From: Sphagnum compactum
Taxonomy: Eukaryota > Bryophyta > Sphagnopsida > Sphagnales
DNA length: 64,000 nucleotides
NCBI GenBank assembly: GCA_965153455.1
Contig: OZ234498.1
Coordinates: 8,990,001-9,054,000 of the forward strand
Reading direction: 5' to 3'
The position numbers and the translations under genes are program-made. Within the stretch, counting starts at the first letter, position 1; each line of letters starts with the position of its first letter. The notes under the pieces are model-generated. The model was not told the origin of the DNA and searched no databases. It worked only from the letters and a program-made list of their open reading frames with translations. Positions 1 through 11,777 of the stretch are shown here, piece after piece.

Positions 1-3000
1 TCTTGTTAGATTCTTGTTTGCACATGTTGTGTTCATTAATTTTGCAATGTGGATTTAGAACTAGGTCTACCTTTGTTCTCATCTTGGTTTTAGAAAATCC
101 TACAGACTTGGTTGCTTTTGTGCCCATTACAATCACATGTATCATTTGCATGAGATGTAAAGAACATAATTTTAAACACCATCCAAATATGTATTGATTT
201 TTTTATATTCAAGTGGAATACCTAGGTCACATAATTTATCCAGGTGGATTATGGGTTTAGAAGGCCAAGGTTGAGATAATCACATAGGTTCCCCAACCAA
301 TGAATGTTGCATCCAATGGATGGCGTGCTAGGTGGGTGTTGGTTCATTGTGGCCCCTTTAAAGAGAACAAAAAAACAAAGGAAGAGGAAGGGGCATGGCA
401 TTTTATTTTCTCCATGAAATCTTGACCAACTTGCGAAAACAAAAGCTTCTAGCCAAGCTTTTCCTATACCCACTCCTCTTATAACAAGCAAACAAAAAAC
501 AAAAACAAAAAAAAGGGGTAAAAGGGACATTTTGTTTTCTTGTTGTTAAAGCATAAAGAAAAAGAGGACAAAGAAAAGTTCAAAGCTTTTCATGCGCACA
601 TGCCACAATTTGGCATGAAACTAGTTTCATATTAAGTTGTCACGAAAAAAAAGTGTGTTGCACCTTATTGGGGGACAATGTAAATTTTTGATGCCATGTA
701 TGGCATTATGGCATGTGAATGGCCCAAACTTGGCCTTCCTATGTCATGATTTCAAGGCTTTATTATGTGATGAGTTGTTTGTTTCGCAAGTTTTGACATG
801 GCCATGTTAATGGAGGACACATTAAATAACACCATATTGGCTAACATAACTTATAAGCTTGGACATATAAAGAAAACACAATGGATGAGATTTCATTAGA
901 AAGGTTTGCTTTGATGACCTATTGTAGGTTGTAAATCACCTTTCAAAGGTTGCTAATCACCTTTTGGAATCATTTAATTACTCAAACATTGTAAATAATA
1001 ACTTTAAGTTAAAATGATTATAGTTACATAGGTCTCAACTAATGTTGGACAAATGTAATGATTTTTTGTATATGTGGATCAATGTTTTTTTTAATAGTTC
1101 CTCAAGTAGGTGCATTGGCTAGGATCCTTAACATTAATTAGCAATAAAATGGTGACTATCTTGGTGGACTAGTAGATTTTTTTGGGAATCCTACCTAGTT
1201 TTGATGACCTATAGGAACACATTGTTTAAATCTAATGACTTTTAAATTTTTTTGGTTAAGATATGGCGTTTTGTTTTTAAAATAAAAAAAATCCGTTTGT
1301 TGGATTTGCTAGCCCTTTTTTTTTGTCGCTAGGTTGCAAAAATTTGCCAAAAAAAAAACAATGATGTAGATATTAAAATTTGTGTTTGTTTTGTGAAGTC
1401 CTTTGTTGAACTTGTAACCTAGAAATAGTGTCAGATGTTTTCTGTGGATGAAGGCTACAAACTCTAATTCATGACTGGTGACTGAATTGTTAGCGACGCA
1501 ATGCTTCAACGGCGTCGAAAAATTTGCTTCTGATGTGTTTTTGTGTTTGGTGTGTTTTGTTGTTTTACATGTTATGATGAAGGGAGCTTGGTGAGTTAGT
1601 TTTTGAGATGGAGCGCAATCTTAGTTGCTTAATGAAAACTCTTTATGAGCTTTGTGGATCATGTTTCTGGAAGGAGATTGGCAAGAGGATTTCGGCGAAG
1701 CGAGGAAATGAGGTGATGAGGAGTATATTTGATGCAGGCTGAGAAAGTGAAGGCAGGGTTTTTTTTTTGGTGATGAAGAAAAGCTAAGTTGCTAGACTTT
1801 TTGGAGCATTGAAAAGTGTGTGTTGGACTTGGATTTTGGGTGTTGTAAATTGATAGAAATAGGACTTGTTTAGAACCACTAGATAGGAAGAATCCTACAA
1901 TTGAACTTCCGTTGCATTAAGAATGTTAAGAAAAGGTCTAAAGGTGTTTTCATGTGTTTCTTTAGGGACCAACACAAGGGAGAGGATGAATGTGTCTAAG
2001 ATTTCTGGAGTGGTTGTATGGCAACTCATGTTTGACATTGTTGGGGATTTTGAACTGAGTGTAGAACGTGTTTTGTCCTGAGATGAATACTTGCTGCATT
2101 GTGGGAGCTCTGGAGGTTTTGGGACCGAAGGGATACTGGGGAGTAGAATTGATTGTACTTGCTGATCCTGCCTTGAATCTTTGTCCAGTCTTTGAGACTG
2201 AACCATGTTGAAGTAGTAGAGTTAATTTTTGTGGGGATTTTGTTGTTGGGTATGAGCTGCCATCTCACATGAAACAACCTATTGACTCTTAGAGAGGAAA
2301 TCAAGATGAGCGACTGATCCCTTATGGTCCATAGAATTAGAACAATGGACTTTAGGTGTTTGTAAGGATCTTGAAAAAGAAGCAATATTTGAAGCAAAAT
2401 CATTCCATTTCAGTAAAATTTTGAAAAATATACTTTAGTCTATATATGTCCAGCAATGGGGATGTGCACATTGCAGAAAGTATTCCCTTTTTTTTGGTGA
2501 CACCCTTTTCGTATTGTTGCCTTGACAAGGTAGTGTGCATGTTTGTCATTTCACAATTTTTGGATTGATGGAACAAAAGTTATTAAATTGGATTTAGAAT
2601 GATTTTTGTCATTGAAAATTAATTACAAAAATTTTAAATGATATTTCTCACAATTATGTTTTTTGGAAAATCATGTTTCTTAGAAAATTGAAAAAGGTTT
2701 TTTGGAAACTTGTATCCCTTGGATGAATATCATTGTTTTTGAAATTTTCATCCATGTTGTTGAATATGTATGATCAATTTCATGTAGGCAATATGTTTCA
2801 TTAATACCATCCACATGATCATTTTTGGCCATGTCATTTAATGTGTAAATGTGTTGGCGTCCATGTCAAATTTCACCTCAAATATGTAAATTTTATACAA
2901 CTTGACTATGACATTATGTGTTTTTGCACTAGGATGATTTGTTCAATTCTAATGTTGATTTAGGTATACTAGCTTACGTTAGCTTCACATTGACAAAACC

Positions 3001-3900
3001 AATATTTAATATTTTCAAGAAGTGAATTCATTTAATAATTTCTGGAAATATTCATTTTTTGAAGGTCTATAGAAATCTACTTATGATAGTGTCATGTGAA
3101 CGGTGAAATTATTTAGATCAGATGGATGTTGTTTGAAAAGGAATGGATGACATTCATATGAACATATCTACATGAATGCCATCTATCTAACATGGATGAG
3201 TGCCATTTAAGAATGAATGAATATAATTTGACAATCATGGATGTATTCATTCATTCATTCATATTTGTCCACATTCATCCATGTCCGTATACATTTGAAT
3301 ACACATCCACCATTATCATTTCTACGATTGGCAATAATGTACATGGGGAATATACGAATATACGTATTTTGTACATACGTTCTTCTGAATAATGGATGTT
3401 AAAAAGTCAACCTTTTGAATGGGTTGAAGCATCTTTTTTGATTGTAAAGGCAGAGCATCTTTGACCCTTTGTGATCCGACGCTTCGCGGCCTCCTCCTCC
3501 TCCTCCTCGCGAATTGAAACGTCTACTTGTTGATTGTTGGCTATGGTGTGTATGTGTGTGAGCGCGCGCGCGATCGATCGATGTGCATCTACGAATTGCT
3601 TCTTGGGTCGTAGTGTCTGTGACACCAAGCTTGTGATGCAGATGTTGCAGTTGAAGAATAATAATAGGAGCAGCTTGGATTATGGCTTTTTCACAGCAAT
3701 CGGGTACGCAGAAGATTTTTCCTTCAGCAATCAGGTCTTTGGCTTGGGTGCGTGAATTATTTTCTGTCGCATCTTGATGGAGATGGGACATACATTATTG
3801 GATCAGCTCGAGTGAGAGAAGAATAGGATTTAGAATAAAAAAACAGGTGGGCAAGTTTTTATTATTATTTCCAGTGCACGTCGTTGGACCCTGTGAATTG
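1..3900. other. AT-rich intergenic stretch, no gene recognised
   Basis: Short open frames occur on both strands but none has a recognisable domain, plausible start context or exon structure. Positions 319-350 hold a decayed, inverted copy of the 28-bp end motif described at 15937 (GTGCTAGGTGGGTGTTGG core). Around 3190-3300 there are short ATTC/GAAT runs on both strands. From about 3400 to 3800 the base composition rises, with a CTC run at 3491-3508 and an alternating GC/GATC run at 3564-3580. That part could be leader or promoter of the gene that follows, but I cannot define a transcript start. Confidence 0.6.
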
Positions 3901-3916
3901 TACTTAAGAAAGCTCA

Positions 3917-3944
3917 GGTTTAGGGTTTAGAGTTTAGGGTTTAG
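3917..3944. promoter_or_regulatory. Telo-box run upstream of UCP3-like gene
   Basis: Several TTTAGGG units, one imperfect, lie about 390 bp upstream of the chosen ATG. Short interstitial telomere repeats (telo-boxes) are known promoter or 5' leader elements of many plant genes. Here the role is inferred from position and from similar runs upstream of the other four gene loci in the window. Confidence 0.5.
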
Positions 3945-4181
3945 CAGCTTGAGCTTTCATCAGGGTTTCTGAGTGTGTATTGAATCTCCCAAACATTGGG
4001 TTGTTGCAACATTCAAAAAGAGACAGTTTGTGCTGAAAAACGAAAAAAAAACCTTGTCTCTTTGTGCAGTTTGTGGTGCAACTTGTGTAGCTGCCAACAG
4101 TTTTCAAAAGAGTATCAGGTGTTGTACACCACCTGAGATCTACAGGTTCTCTTCTCTGCCTACTACAAGACATATGCAACC

Positions 4182-4241
4182 ATGATCTCGTCAGCAGATG
4201 GTCGTGGTCCCCACAGCACACATTCAGTACTGTGCTTGTAA
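4182..4241 (+). other. Upstream ORF (19 codons) before UCP3-like start
   Basis: An ATG at 4182 opens a 19-residue frame that ends with TAA at 4239-4241. It is in the same frame as the carrier CDS, so that stop also blocks any extension of the carrier upstream. If the region is in the mature leader, this uORF could damp translation of the main frame. Whether it is transcribed cannot be seen. Confidence 0.35.
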
Positions 4242-4334
4242 TTGACTGAAAGGCGCCTCCTCAGTGAGAAGCTCAAAGGCGCCTCTGGGAGGAGCTCGCT
4301 GCAAATCAGGTGCCACGCATTCACTGGCTGCATC

Positions 4335-5439
4335 ATGGTGGCCTCGAAGCAAGTAGAGAACAGCCTAGGGTTGCGGTTGGGGCTCACAGCAGCCTCAGCC
4401 ATGGCATCAGAGGCTGTTACATTTCCAATTGACATCACCAAAACACGCCTGCAGCTACAAGGTGAGCTTGGTGTCACCCATGGGGTGGTCAAGCGTGGTG
4501 CACTCAGTACAGCAGTGGCTATTGGCAGGGAAGAGGGAATGGCAGGTCTCTATCGAGGTCTGTCACCAGCACTTCTACGCCATGTATTCTACACCAGCAT
4601 TCGTATTGTCACATATGAACAGCTTCGCAAATTGTTAAGTGAAGGAGACGATCCTCAAAATATTTCTGTAGCTAATAAGGCACTTATCGGTGGCACCTCT
4701 GGAATCATTGGACAGGTCTATTTTTCTACCATAGTAGGCTGACATTGCACTTGGTTCAAGTTGTAGTTGTGCTTCTTCTGACTTGTGAATCTTCTTCTAT
4801 CAGTGGAGCTGCAGTCTTAGCTAGATGGTTGCACCTCAAAACCTGGAGCTCTGATTCTTTTGTAGCACTCTGTAACACATGGTGATAAAAGAACAGGTGA
4901 TAGCAAGTCCAGCAGATTTGGTGAAGGTGCGAATGCAAGCAGATGGAAGGTTGGTGAAGCTTGGTCACATGCCCCGCTACACTGGGATGGTGGATGCTTT
5001 TCGGAAGATAGTGCAAGCAGAGGGCATCACTGGGCTTTGGAGAGGAGTGGGGCCAAATGCACAACGTGCATTTCTAGTGAACATGGGAGAGTTGGCATGT
5101 TATGATCAAGCAAAGCAATGGGTTATTGGGAATGGCATTTCTGGCGACAACATCGGCACACACACACTTGCATCAGTGATTTCTGGGTTGTCTGCCACCA
5201 TCCTGAGCTGCCCTGCTGATGTAGTCAAGACTCGCATGATGAATCAAGCATTGGATTCAGGGGGTGCATCTTCTTATCGCAACTCGCTTGACTGTTTGTC
5301 AAAAACTGTGAAAGCAGAAGGCATCCTTGCTCTTTGGAAGGGATTCTTCCCTACATGGGCAAGGTTGGGTCCATGGCAATTTGTATTCTGGGTTTCATAT
5401 GAACAACTCCGCCTTCTCAGTGGCCTATCCTCATTCTAG
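4335..5439 (+). CDS. UCP3: Mitochondrial carrier, uncoupling protein 3 (UCP3) type
   Basis: Inner-membrane transporter of the mitochondrial carrier family; UCP members move anions or dicarboxylates and can carry protons, but the substrate of the UCP3 branch is not well defined. Exon 1 is 4335-4715 and exon 2 is 4897-5439. The 181-bp intron has GT-AG borders, sits between codons and joins GIIGQ to VIASP. The 307-residue product has three ~100-residue repeats, each with the carrier signature: PIDITKTR at 31-38, PADLVKVR at 132-139 and PADVVKTR at 233-240. GFFPTWARLGPWQFVFWVSYEQLR and a terminal SSF match the Arabidopsis UCP3 branch as I recall it, in both sequence and length. The ATG at 4335 is the first in frame after the TAA at 4239; the next in-frame Met (codon 23) would cut into the first helix. 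Intact, with no lesions. Confidence 0.93.
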
Positions 5440-6019
5440 TAGTTCTCCGTTTATTCTAGAAACAAGGTAGAGGCAGTTTTGTGAACTGTGATTATATTCT
5501 TCCATCTATTCCTTTAGGCTTAGATGCATGCTTGTACAGGGCAAAGCTAAAATGAAAATGAAGCCTACCCTCACAAGTTTGTTGCAGCTTGGACAGGGAT
5601 ACTAACAAAAATATTTTGATTAGCTTATGTCTCTCAAGTGCTAACTGACGTCATGTTTGAGCCTTCCCATCACTTCTGGAAATGCAACAGAAACTCAGGA
5701 TGCAGATATTCTTTTTCTTTCAGGAATGAGATGAAACATTGGGTTGCAGATGATCATTACTTTGGATGCATGTATAAATGGTGCAGAGATCCTCTGCCTT
5801 CAGAGAGATCTGCTTACATTCTTCTTTTATCTTCACTCAGTATGGAGTGTTGCTGTAGAGGATTGTTGACTCGAGGATTCCATTTGCATGAGATGCTCAG
5901 TTTAGTGTTCTGGTTTGGATGTTTGCCAAAGATAGACAATTGATTTTCATACCCAACAAATGCAAGGACTTGCCAGATGTGTGCCTCAGAAGATGAAGCA
6001 ACTTGGGTAAGTTTCCACT

Positions 6020-6067
<48 letters not shown>

Positions 6068-6340
6068 GGGGGAGGGGAAGGAGGAGGACGTTTCTCCCTG
6101 GATCTACAGCTGCGGTTGAATCCTACATCCTCTACTCTGTGTTGCAAGCTTGTCTCTGAAACTTATTGTAAGAGATTGTGTGACCGAACTCATCTTTAAG
6201 TTGACCAAGCTCCTCCCTTTTGAGTCTCAAATGCAGAAAGGAAATTGTAATAGGACGGTCCAGAAAAGCATTCAAGGTTAGAATTCAGGATTCTGGGTTG
6301 AAAGATCTGGGTCTGGATCTGTTGCAAAATCTGTTTTCAC
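5440..6340 (+). other. Downstream region of UCP3-like gene with (AG)n tract
   Basis: This probably holds the 3' UTR of the carrier gene, but no single poly(A) site stands out. A pure AG dinucleotide run spans 6026-6064. An open frame at 5638-5943 shows no domain and has the look of untranslated sequence. Confidence 0.4.
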
Positions 6341-7082
6341 ATTGTGGGTTGGGCAGGTGGGGATGAGAGAGAGAGACAGAGAGACAGAGATATTTGCAGC
6401 AGGGATGAGGTTTGTGGCCCGGAAGTGGAGGGAAGTGGAGCAGGAATTAGGCCAGAAAGGGTCTAAGGTTTGTTGTTTGTTTTTGGAGAAGGGAAGAGAA
6501 GAGAGGAGAAGAGGAAGAAGTGGGAGGAGATTGAGATGTTTGCAACAGCAGTAAGGCTGGTGGCAAATAAGGCAAGAGTATGAGAATCTGGGCCTGTCAA
6601 GGTTTCTGATCCTGGGGAGCAAGTGCAATCCACCTTGGAAACTCTTGTCAATATCCTCAAAGAGCATGAACCCTCGCTGTGAAAGGCTGCTGGTAGCATG
6701 CTTCTCAGGTATGGGTTTTCAGATCTCTATTTGTGCTCAGATTGCAAGTCTCTGGTTCACTTTTGATCATTGAGCTCTCTTGGATCATTCCTCTCTTTCT
6801 TCTCTCTTTTGCAATGGGTATACAGCTGCAGAGCACTGCCTGGCCATTAAGAGAAGAGTAAAGTAATTAGAGAATACAGGTTTGAGAAGCAAGAGGCACA
6901 TGAAACTGATGCTGCAGCAGATGAGGGAGAAGAAACAAGTGAAACTTATGGGCAACTCCACAGGGAAGGTTCCTTTTGATGAGTTTTTTTTCTATGTGGA
7001 AACAGCCAAAGTAGTGAGAAACAAACCCAGCACCACTTCACAAGATGACACAGCAGCAGTTGAAACTGTTCCTTCCACTTGA
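6340..7082 (+). other. Exon-like sequence, unassigned
   Basis: Base composition and codon-like structure are higher here than in the flanks. Readable pieces are MRFVARKWREVEQELGQKGS (from 6406), a related piece FATAVRLVANKARV (from 6539), and VKVSDPGEQVQSTLETLVN then ILKEHEPSL (from about 6595). The first two look like copies of one another, but a TGA follows the second. A further open frame at 6882-7082 is Lys-rich early and Thr-rich late. I do not recognise the family. It may be a broken gene or an unspliced transcript; exon borders could not be fixed. Confidence 0.3.
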
Positions 7083-7084
7083 GG

Positions 7085-7345
7085 AACATGAAGACAAGAT
7101 GATGTGCACACCCGATGGTTTGTCTCCTGTCCCTTGCCTGTTCTTACCAGTTTTTAAGCTCATACATTTGCATGAGGTTCCTGACAAGATGTGCACAGCC
7201 AGTGGTCTGTCTCCTCCCTTGCCTATTCTTACCAGTTTTTGAGTTCAGACATTACCTGAGGCTCCTGACAAGATGTCTACAGCAGATTTGCTCCTTTGCT
7301 TGCGTCTCTTCTTACCAGTTTTTGTGCTTGAACACTTCGCGATGC
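7085..7345. repeat. Tandem repeat, ~84-bp unit, three copies
   Basis: The phrase CTTACCAGTTTTT recurs at 7143, 7228 and 7311. Each is preceded by a GACAAGATG / TGTCTCCT block and followed by a run ending in a GAGGTTCCT-like word. The units have drifted by substitutions and small indels. Confidence 0.8.
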
Positions 7346-7973
7346 TCCATACTGCTGATTCTCTATGAACCAGAGGATATCTGGAGAAGGATGATTAGTT
7401 TTTGGAGTTTTAGAGCTTTTACGCTTCAAACCCATTCTGTCAAAGGGCTTCCTGAAATTACTTGCAGCTCTTCAATGCTATTGGTGATGAAAGTGATCAT
7501 CTGACACTTTGTGAGCAACTCTCATTAGGTTATGACTGCACTCATTGTCGTGTTACTGTTGAACTATGAAACTCAGCCTACGGAATCCCCAAGGATTCAA
7601 GGACTCAAGTGTCCAAATACTCTAGGATTTGAGGTTGCCTTCTTCTAACATGGTTTTGGTGAGAACCCAATGTGTGGGTGTTCTAGCACTCATCTAAAGG
7701 AATTGAAAAGCATGCAGGGATGAGCTTGAACTGACCAGCACTTTGGTTGTGGAACATTGTCATTGAAACTCTTCACTAGCATGTCTTGTGCAGTCCTAGG
7801 ACTTCCTGCTGCAAGTAGATAAGTTGAGTGATGGAGACCAACTCAAAGAAACACTTGAGACTCAAGTAAAGATCTAACGCCCATGTGTGATGCACAAAAC
7901 CATGCTTCAGTCACATAGTCTAGCCAAAGAAGGAATTCAAAATCAAATTTCAGATCAAAAATGTCATTGCAAG

Positions 7974-9690
7974 TTACCAACCCCGGAACTCACGCCCAAG
8001 ATAATATTGCTGAACATAACGGTCTTGTAGGATCTCATCAGGTTTTCCTGATGCCAGGATCTGACCATTATGTACCATATATGCACGCTCACAAATCCGC
8101 AATGTCTCATTCACATTATGGTCTGTAATGAGTATGCCCATGCCCATGACCTCGCATAACCGTCTCAGTTGTTTCTGAATCCCAGTCACACCGATAGGAT
8201 CAACCCCTGCAAATGGCTCATCAATAAGTACAATTTTAGGAGGGCCACCATAAGCACAATTTGATGCCAAAGCTCGAGCGAGTTCTGTCCGCCTTCGCTC
8301 TCCTCCTGACAAGGCTCTTCCAAGAGTATTCCCAACATCTTGCAAGCAGAATTCTTCCAATAACTCTTCTATGCGCAGATTATGTGCATCTTGCTCCAAA
8401 CCCGTCTCTTGCAATATTAACCGGATGTTATCTCTGACTGAAAGCCCACGAAATACACTTGGCTCCTGATTACACACTTACATTTCTATGAGAAAATGAG
8501 CAGAAAAACATCAGAAATTGGTGAGTTGATCTCAGAACCACCACCACAATGATCTCATCAACAACTAAGAAACAGCATACTAGGTACACACAAAATGACA
8601 AACACAAACACAAAATGTTTGGTTCAAGCAGTTGGTTCAAGCAAATCTTAAGGAACTAAGCACAATAACTTCCTGGCTCAAATTCTCTGGGTGTAAAACT
8701 CAACAGATTTTAGTTTTGCAAAATTAGGGATTGTGGTGAAACTGGATATCATGAGAACAAGTGTGGATATTATGATGGACATTATCCCACGCTCTCAAAC
8801 CCTGGTGTCAGATAGGCAAATTCAATACTAAGAATTCATTACAGGACTGAGAGAATACACTACAACCCAAGATTTGATACTATAAATTACATGACTGGGA
8901 CAATGGATGACAACCCAAGATTTGATACTACAAATTACATGACTGAGACAATGGACTACAACACAAGATTTGATACTGCAACCTACAGGACTGAGAGAAA
9001 TGGACTACAACCCAATTTCAACACAAATGTGAAGGAGAAGAACAAACGAATTTAGGTCTTGTGCACCCAAAAAAATTAGCTCAACTGCAGAAGCAAGAAA
9101 TTCATAAGCTGTGAAAATCATACAGCTTTGGGTGTGTAGAAGATGAAGAGAAATGAGACAAAGACTCAGAGATGAAGTTCCATTTCTCCATTTAGCGAGG
9201 ACGAGCATAAGGAAAAACTACAAGTTCATTCATTGTTCAGTAAGAAATTGAGAGGAGAAGTGAGCTTCTACAACAAGCATACCTGGGTCATATAGCCAAT
9301 CCCCAATCTCGCTCTTCTTTGCAATGAAAATCTTGTAATGTCAATTGCTCCCAAGAGAACACATCCTGAACTGGGTTGCTCTCTTCCTACTATTATGTTG
9401 AAAGTAGTGCTTTTCCCTGCTCCATTTGGACCAAATAATCCAACAACTTCATGCTGTCCAATAGTCATAGAAATTCCATCCACCACTTTTCGATCCTTGT
9501 AGAATTTGCTCACATTCTGCATTTGTAGTTCAAGCCTGGGAGGAGCAGGAGGATGAGGAGTAGGAGGAGGACGAGCTTCCTGATTTGATTCAGATAAGGA
9601 GCACGAGACCATAAGCTTTCGGACATGGACAACTCTTTGAAGCTTCAATGTCTCAAAACACTGCAAGCGTGCAGCTGCAAATTTCAACAT
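7974..9690 (-). CDS. LptB-like ABC transporter ATPase with N-terminal extension
   Basis: Soluble ATP-hydrolysing subunit resembling bacterial LptB, which powers lipopolysaccharide export. Exon 1 is 9690-9283 and exon 2 is 8465-7974. The 817-bp GT-AG intron falls between codons, just after the Q-loop Gln. The product is 299 residues: 1-52 an Arg/Ser/Pro-rich extension suited to organelle import, then Walker A GPNGAGKST (87-95), Q-loop GYMTQEPSVF (Gln136), signature LSGGERRRTELARAL (188-202), Walker B KIVLIDEPFAGVDP (213-226, Glu219) and H-loop ITDH (His252). IFR/VFRGLSV, DEPFAGVDP, ITDHNVxETL and a terminal YYLGxxF are LptB hallmarks; RRRTE and QYYLG recall cyanobacterial forms. Bacterial LptB is about 240 residues, so the surplus is the N-terminus. 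The ATG at 9690 is the only in-frame Met near the domain. No transmembrane partner is encoded nearby. Plastid location and cyanobacterial origin are inferences. Confidence 0.88.
8838..9015. repeat. 48-bp tandem repeat in the intron of the LptB-like gene
   Basis: AAGATTTGATACT recurs at about 8869, 8917 and 8965, a period of 48. Between copies lie AAATTACATGACTGAGACA and a GGACTACAACCC-like word. Partial units flank both sides. Confidence 0.8.
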
Positions 9691-9926
9691 GTTTCCTGAA
9701 AATCTGTCTGGCAGAAGGAAGAAAGCTGTGATCCAACACCACACACACACACACACACATTCTTCACTGCAACTTTTTTTTGAGGTTTCTCACAAATTGT
9801 AAAGAGGAACCCCTAGGCATTTTGTGTCTTTGAATCTCCCAAAAACACATACAAGTGTTCAGCTTGCGAATTCCAACCATGGATTTTGTGAATCTTGCAG
9901 AGGAACTTTTGACTGATGTCTCTTCC

Positions 9927-9950
9927 AAACCCTTAAACCCTAAACCCTAA
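9927..9950. promoter_or_regulatory. Telo-box run upstream of LptB-like gene
   Basis: Three CCCTAAA-type units lie about 240 bp upstream of the ATG, which reads leftward from 9690. Regulatory role inferred from position. Confidence 0.5.
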
Positions 9951-10016
9951 AAAAACAATATTGGATCTTGCAAGTTCACATCATATTGGAACCAGCCTCG
10001 TTTTTTGCTGGCAATA

Positions 10017-10251
10017 TATAGCCAAAAAAGCTATATTAAGAATTAAAAGTGCTAAAATCAAGTGCTTTTTGAGATTTTCAATAGCCATAATTAGATTAAA
10101 ATTTAAGAAAAATCACCAGATATCTACACATGGCAATTTCTATAGACGGTTCAAGCGAGTAGCCAAAAGTATTTTTAAAAATTATTTTCATATTTAGCTT
10201 GTAGCCAAATCTGGTTAAATCTTCTTGTGGATCATCATCACTTTGGCTACA
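10017..10251 (-). mobile_element. MITE family 1, copy A (inverted)
   Basis: A 235-bp AT-rich segment whose reverse complement matches the copies at 15477 and 31845. It begins GTAGCCAAAGTGATGATGAT, passes AGCTAAATATGAAA and GCACTTGATTTTAGCAC, and ends in TTTTTTGGCTA. The ends GTAGCCAAA / TTTGGCTA are mutually inverted and TA sits at both borders. There is no coding capacity. This is a small non-autonomous element or its relic. Confidence 0.7.
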
Positions 10252-10339
10252 TCAGAAAATTGACCAAAAAAAATACTGATTGGAACTAACAATAGTAGGG
10301 AAAATCTTATTGTAAGGGAGAAACTATGGAAGGATGTAA

Positions 10340-11510
10340 CTTAGGGGCACTTATAGACGAGGGTCCAAGAAAGGAAGGTCCAACAAAATGGAGCAACCCT
10401 ATTTGTCAAGAATCATAAATTGGACCCAAGGTCTTTAGATGAGAATTTGAAACCAATTCACCTCAAATTTGAGGTGACATTTAGATGGCATCATTTTAGA
10501 GGGAAATTCAATTGGTTTGGATCAAAAAATAAGCTGCCAAGAAAGCTCATGAGTTTGAGAACCAAGATGTAAGTTAGAATCCAAGGTTTTTGTTGTTTTT
10601 TCTTGTATTTGTTGAGATTGTGCAAGAATGAAAAATATTTTGTGTAGTGATGAAATTGTTGAGAACATGCTTATCATTCCATTTTTTGGCACATCTTGTC
10701 TTGACACGGTTGAATTTGAAAATTCACAAAAGATTGTTGCTTGAAGGCTCACATTTTAAACATTTGTGCACAAAATGAAATTGTTTTAAAAATGAGAACA
10801 AAAAGTTTTGGTCATGGAGGGTTGAAGTGTCCACTTTCACAAACTGAACGAGATTTTTGATTTGGATTTATAAGAAATCTTTAAATTAACTCCCCTTCAC
10901 AAAAAAAAAACAACAAGCAAAAAAAACGATTGTAATTACAATGAAAAAAAAATGAGAAAAATGAAAAAGTTGAAAGACATTGGGTGACTAATGAAATATT
11001 ACTTCTAATTACAAGGAGAAACGGAGCTTAAATTTGTGAAAAACGCAAAACGACAATGTGAATTCCAATTTATTTTAAACCTTAATTGTGCTTGTTTTGA
11101 TTAAAGAAAATTTACTACCTTTTTCAAATTTAAAACTTTTATTTTCAGATTTGAAACTAGAATGGAGCGATAGAATTTTTAAAAACAAAGTAGAAAAAAC
11201 AACATTGACTCGATGCATTGCCATAGTTAAAACTAGGATCACCAAAATTTTGTGCCAATGCTCATCCATTACATGTGTTAGGGGGAAAAAAAAGACATGA
11301 AAAATAAATAAATGTTAATCTAATCCTCTCACATTTTTACCAATTGGATTCTCAAATTGGACCCTATACCTTTAGACAAACTCATTATACCTTTAAAATA
11401 AATAATTAATTAATGTGAAGAAAGGTCCAATTCAAGGATTCAATTTGTTTGAATTTGTCTCAAATTGATCCTTGCCATTTTGGACCATCGTCTAAAGGGC
11501 CTCTTAGGAG
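10340..11510. mobile_element. Non-autonomous element with inverted ends (~1.17 kb)
   Basis: The left end CTTAGGGGCACTTATAGACG and the reverse complement of the right end, CTCCTAAGAGGCCCTTTAGACG, align over about 30 bp into GAGGGTCCAA / GATGGTCCAA. Further inside, both arms repeat words on a TTGGACC / AATTTGAG theme in opposite orientation. The centre (10760-11330) is A-rich and encodes nothing recognisable. No clear target duplication was found. Confidence 0.55.
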
Positions 11511-11777
11511 TCTGCATTTCTTCTCACATTTTCAGGAATCTTCTCCAGGTGTTAATGTGAATTGAATTGTGAATTCACTTTCTTAGGATCTGCATCAAAG
11601 AACTTCCAACTTTAAATCTTGCTGGCTTAATGAATGCAATAAGGGAAAGAACAATCAAGGAATGAACATATTGCTTTGCTAGTTTGGATGAGTGTTGGGT
11701 GGGTATGTCAATGGAACCTTGACATTTAGTTAAGGTGGGTATATATTGATCTTGGTATCAAAATATTGATAAGTTAA

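Noticed and set aside
4242-4334. N-terminal extension of the UCP3-like carrier
   Set aside because: It begins at TTG, not ATG, and is closed upstream by TAA at 4239; no family member needs the extra residues.
9691-9756. Longer N-terminus of the LptB-like ATPase
   Set aside because: It would start at GTG inside a CA microsatellite; the ATG at 9690 is the first in frame.
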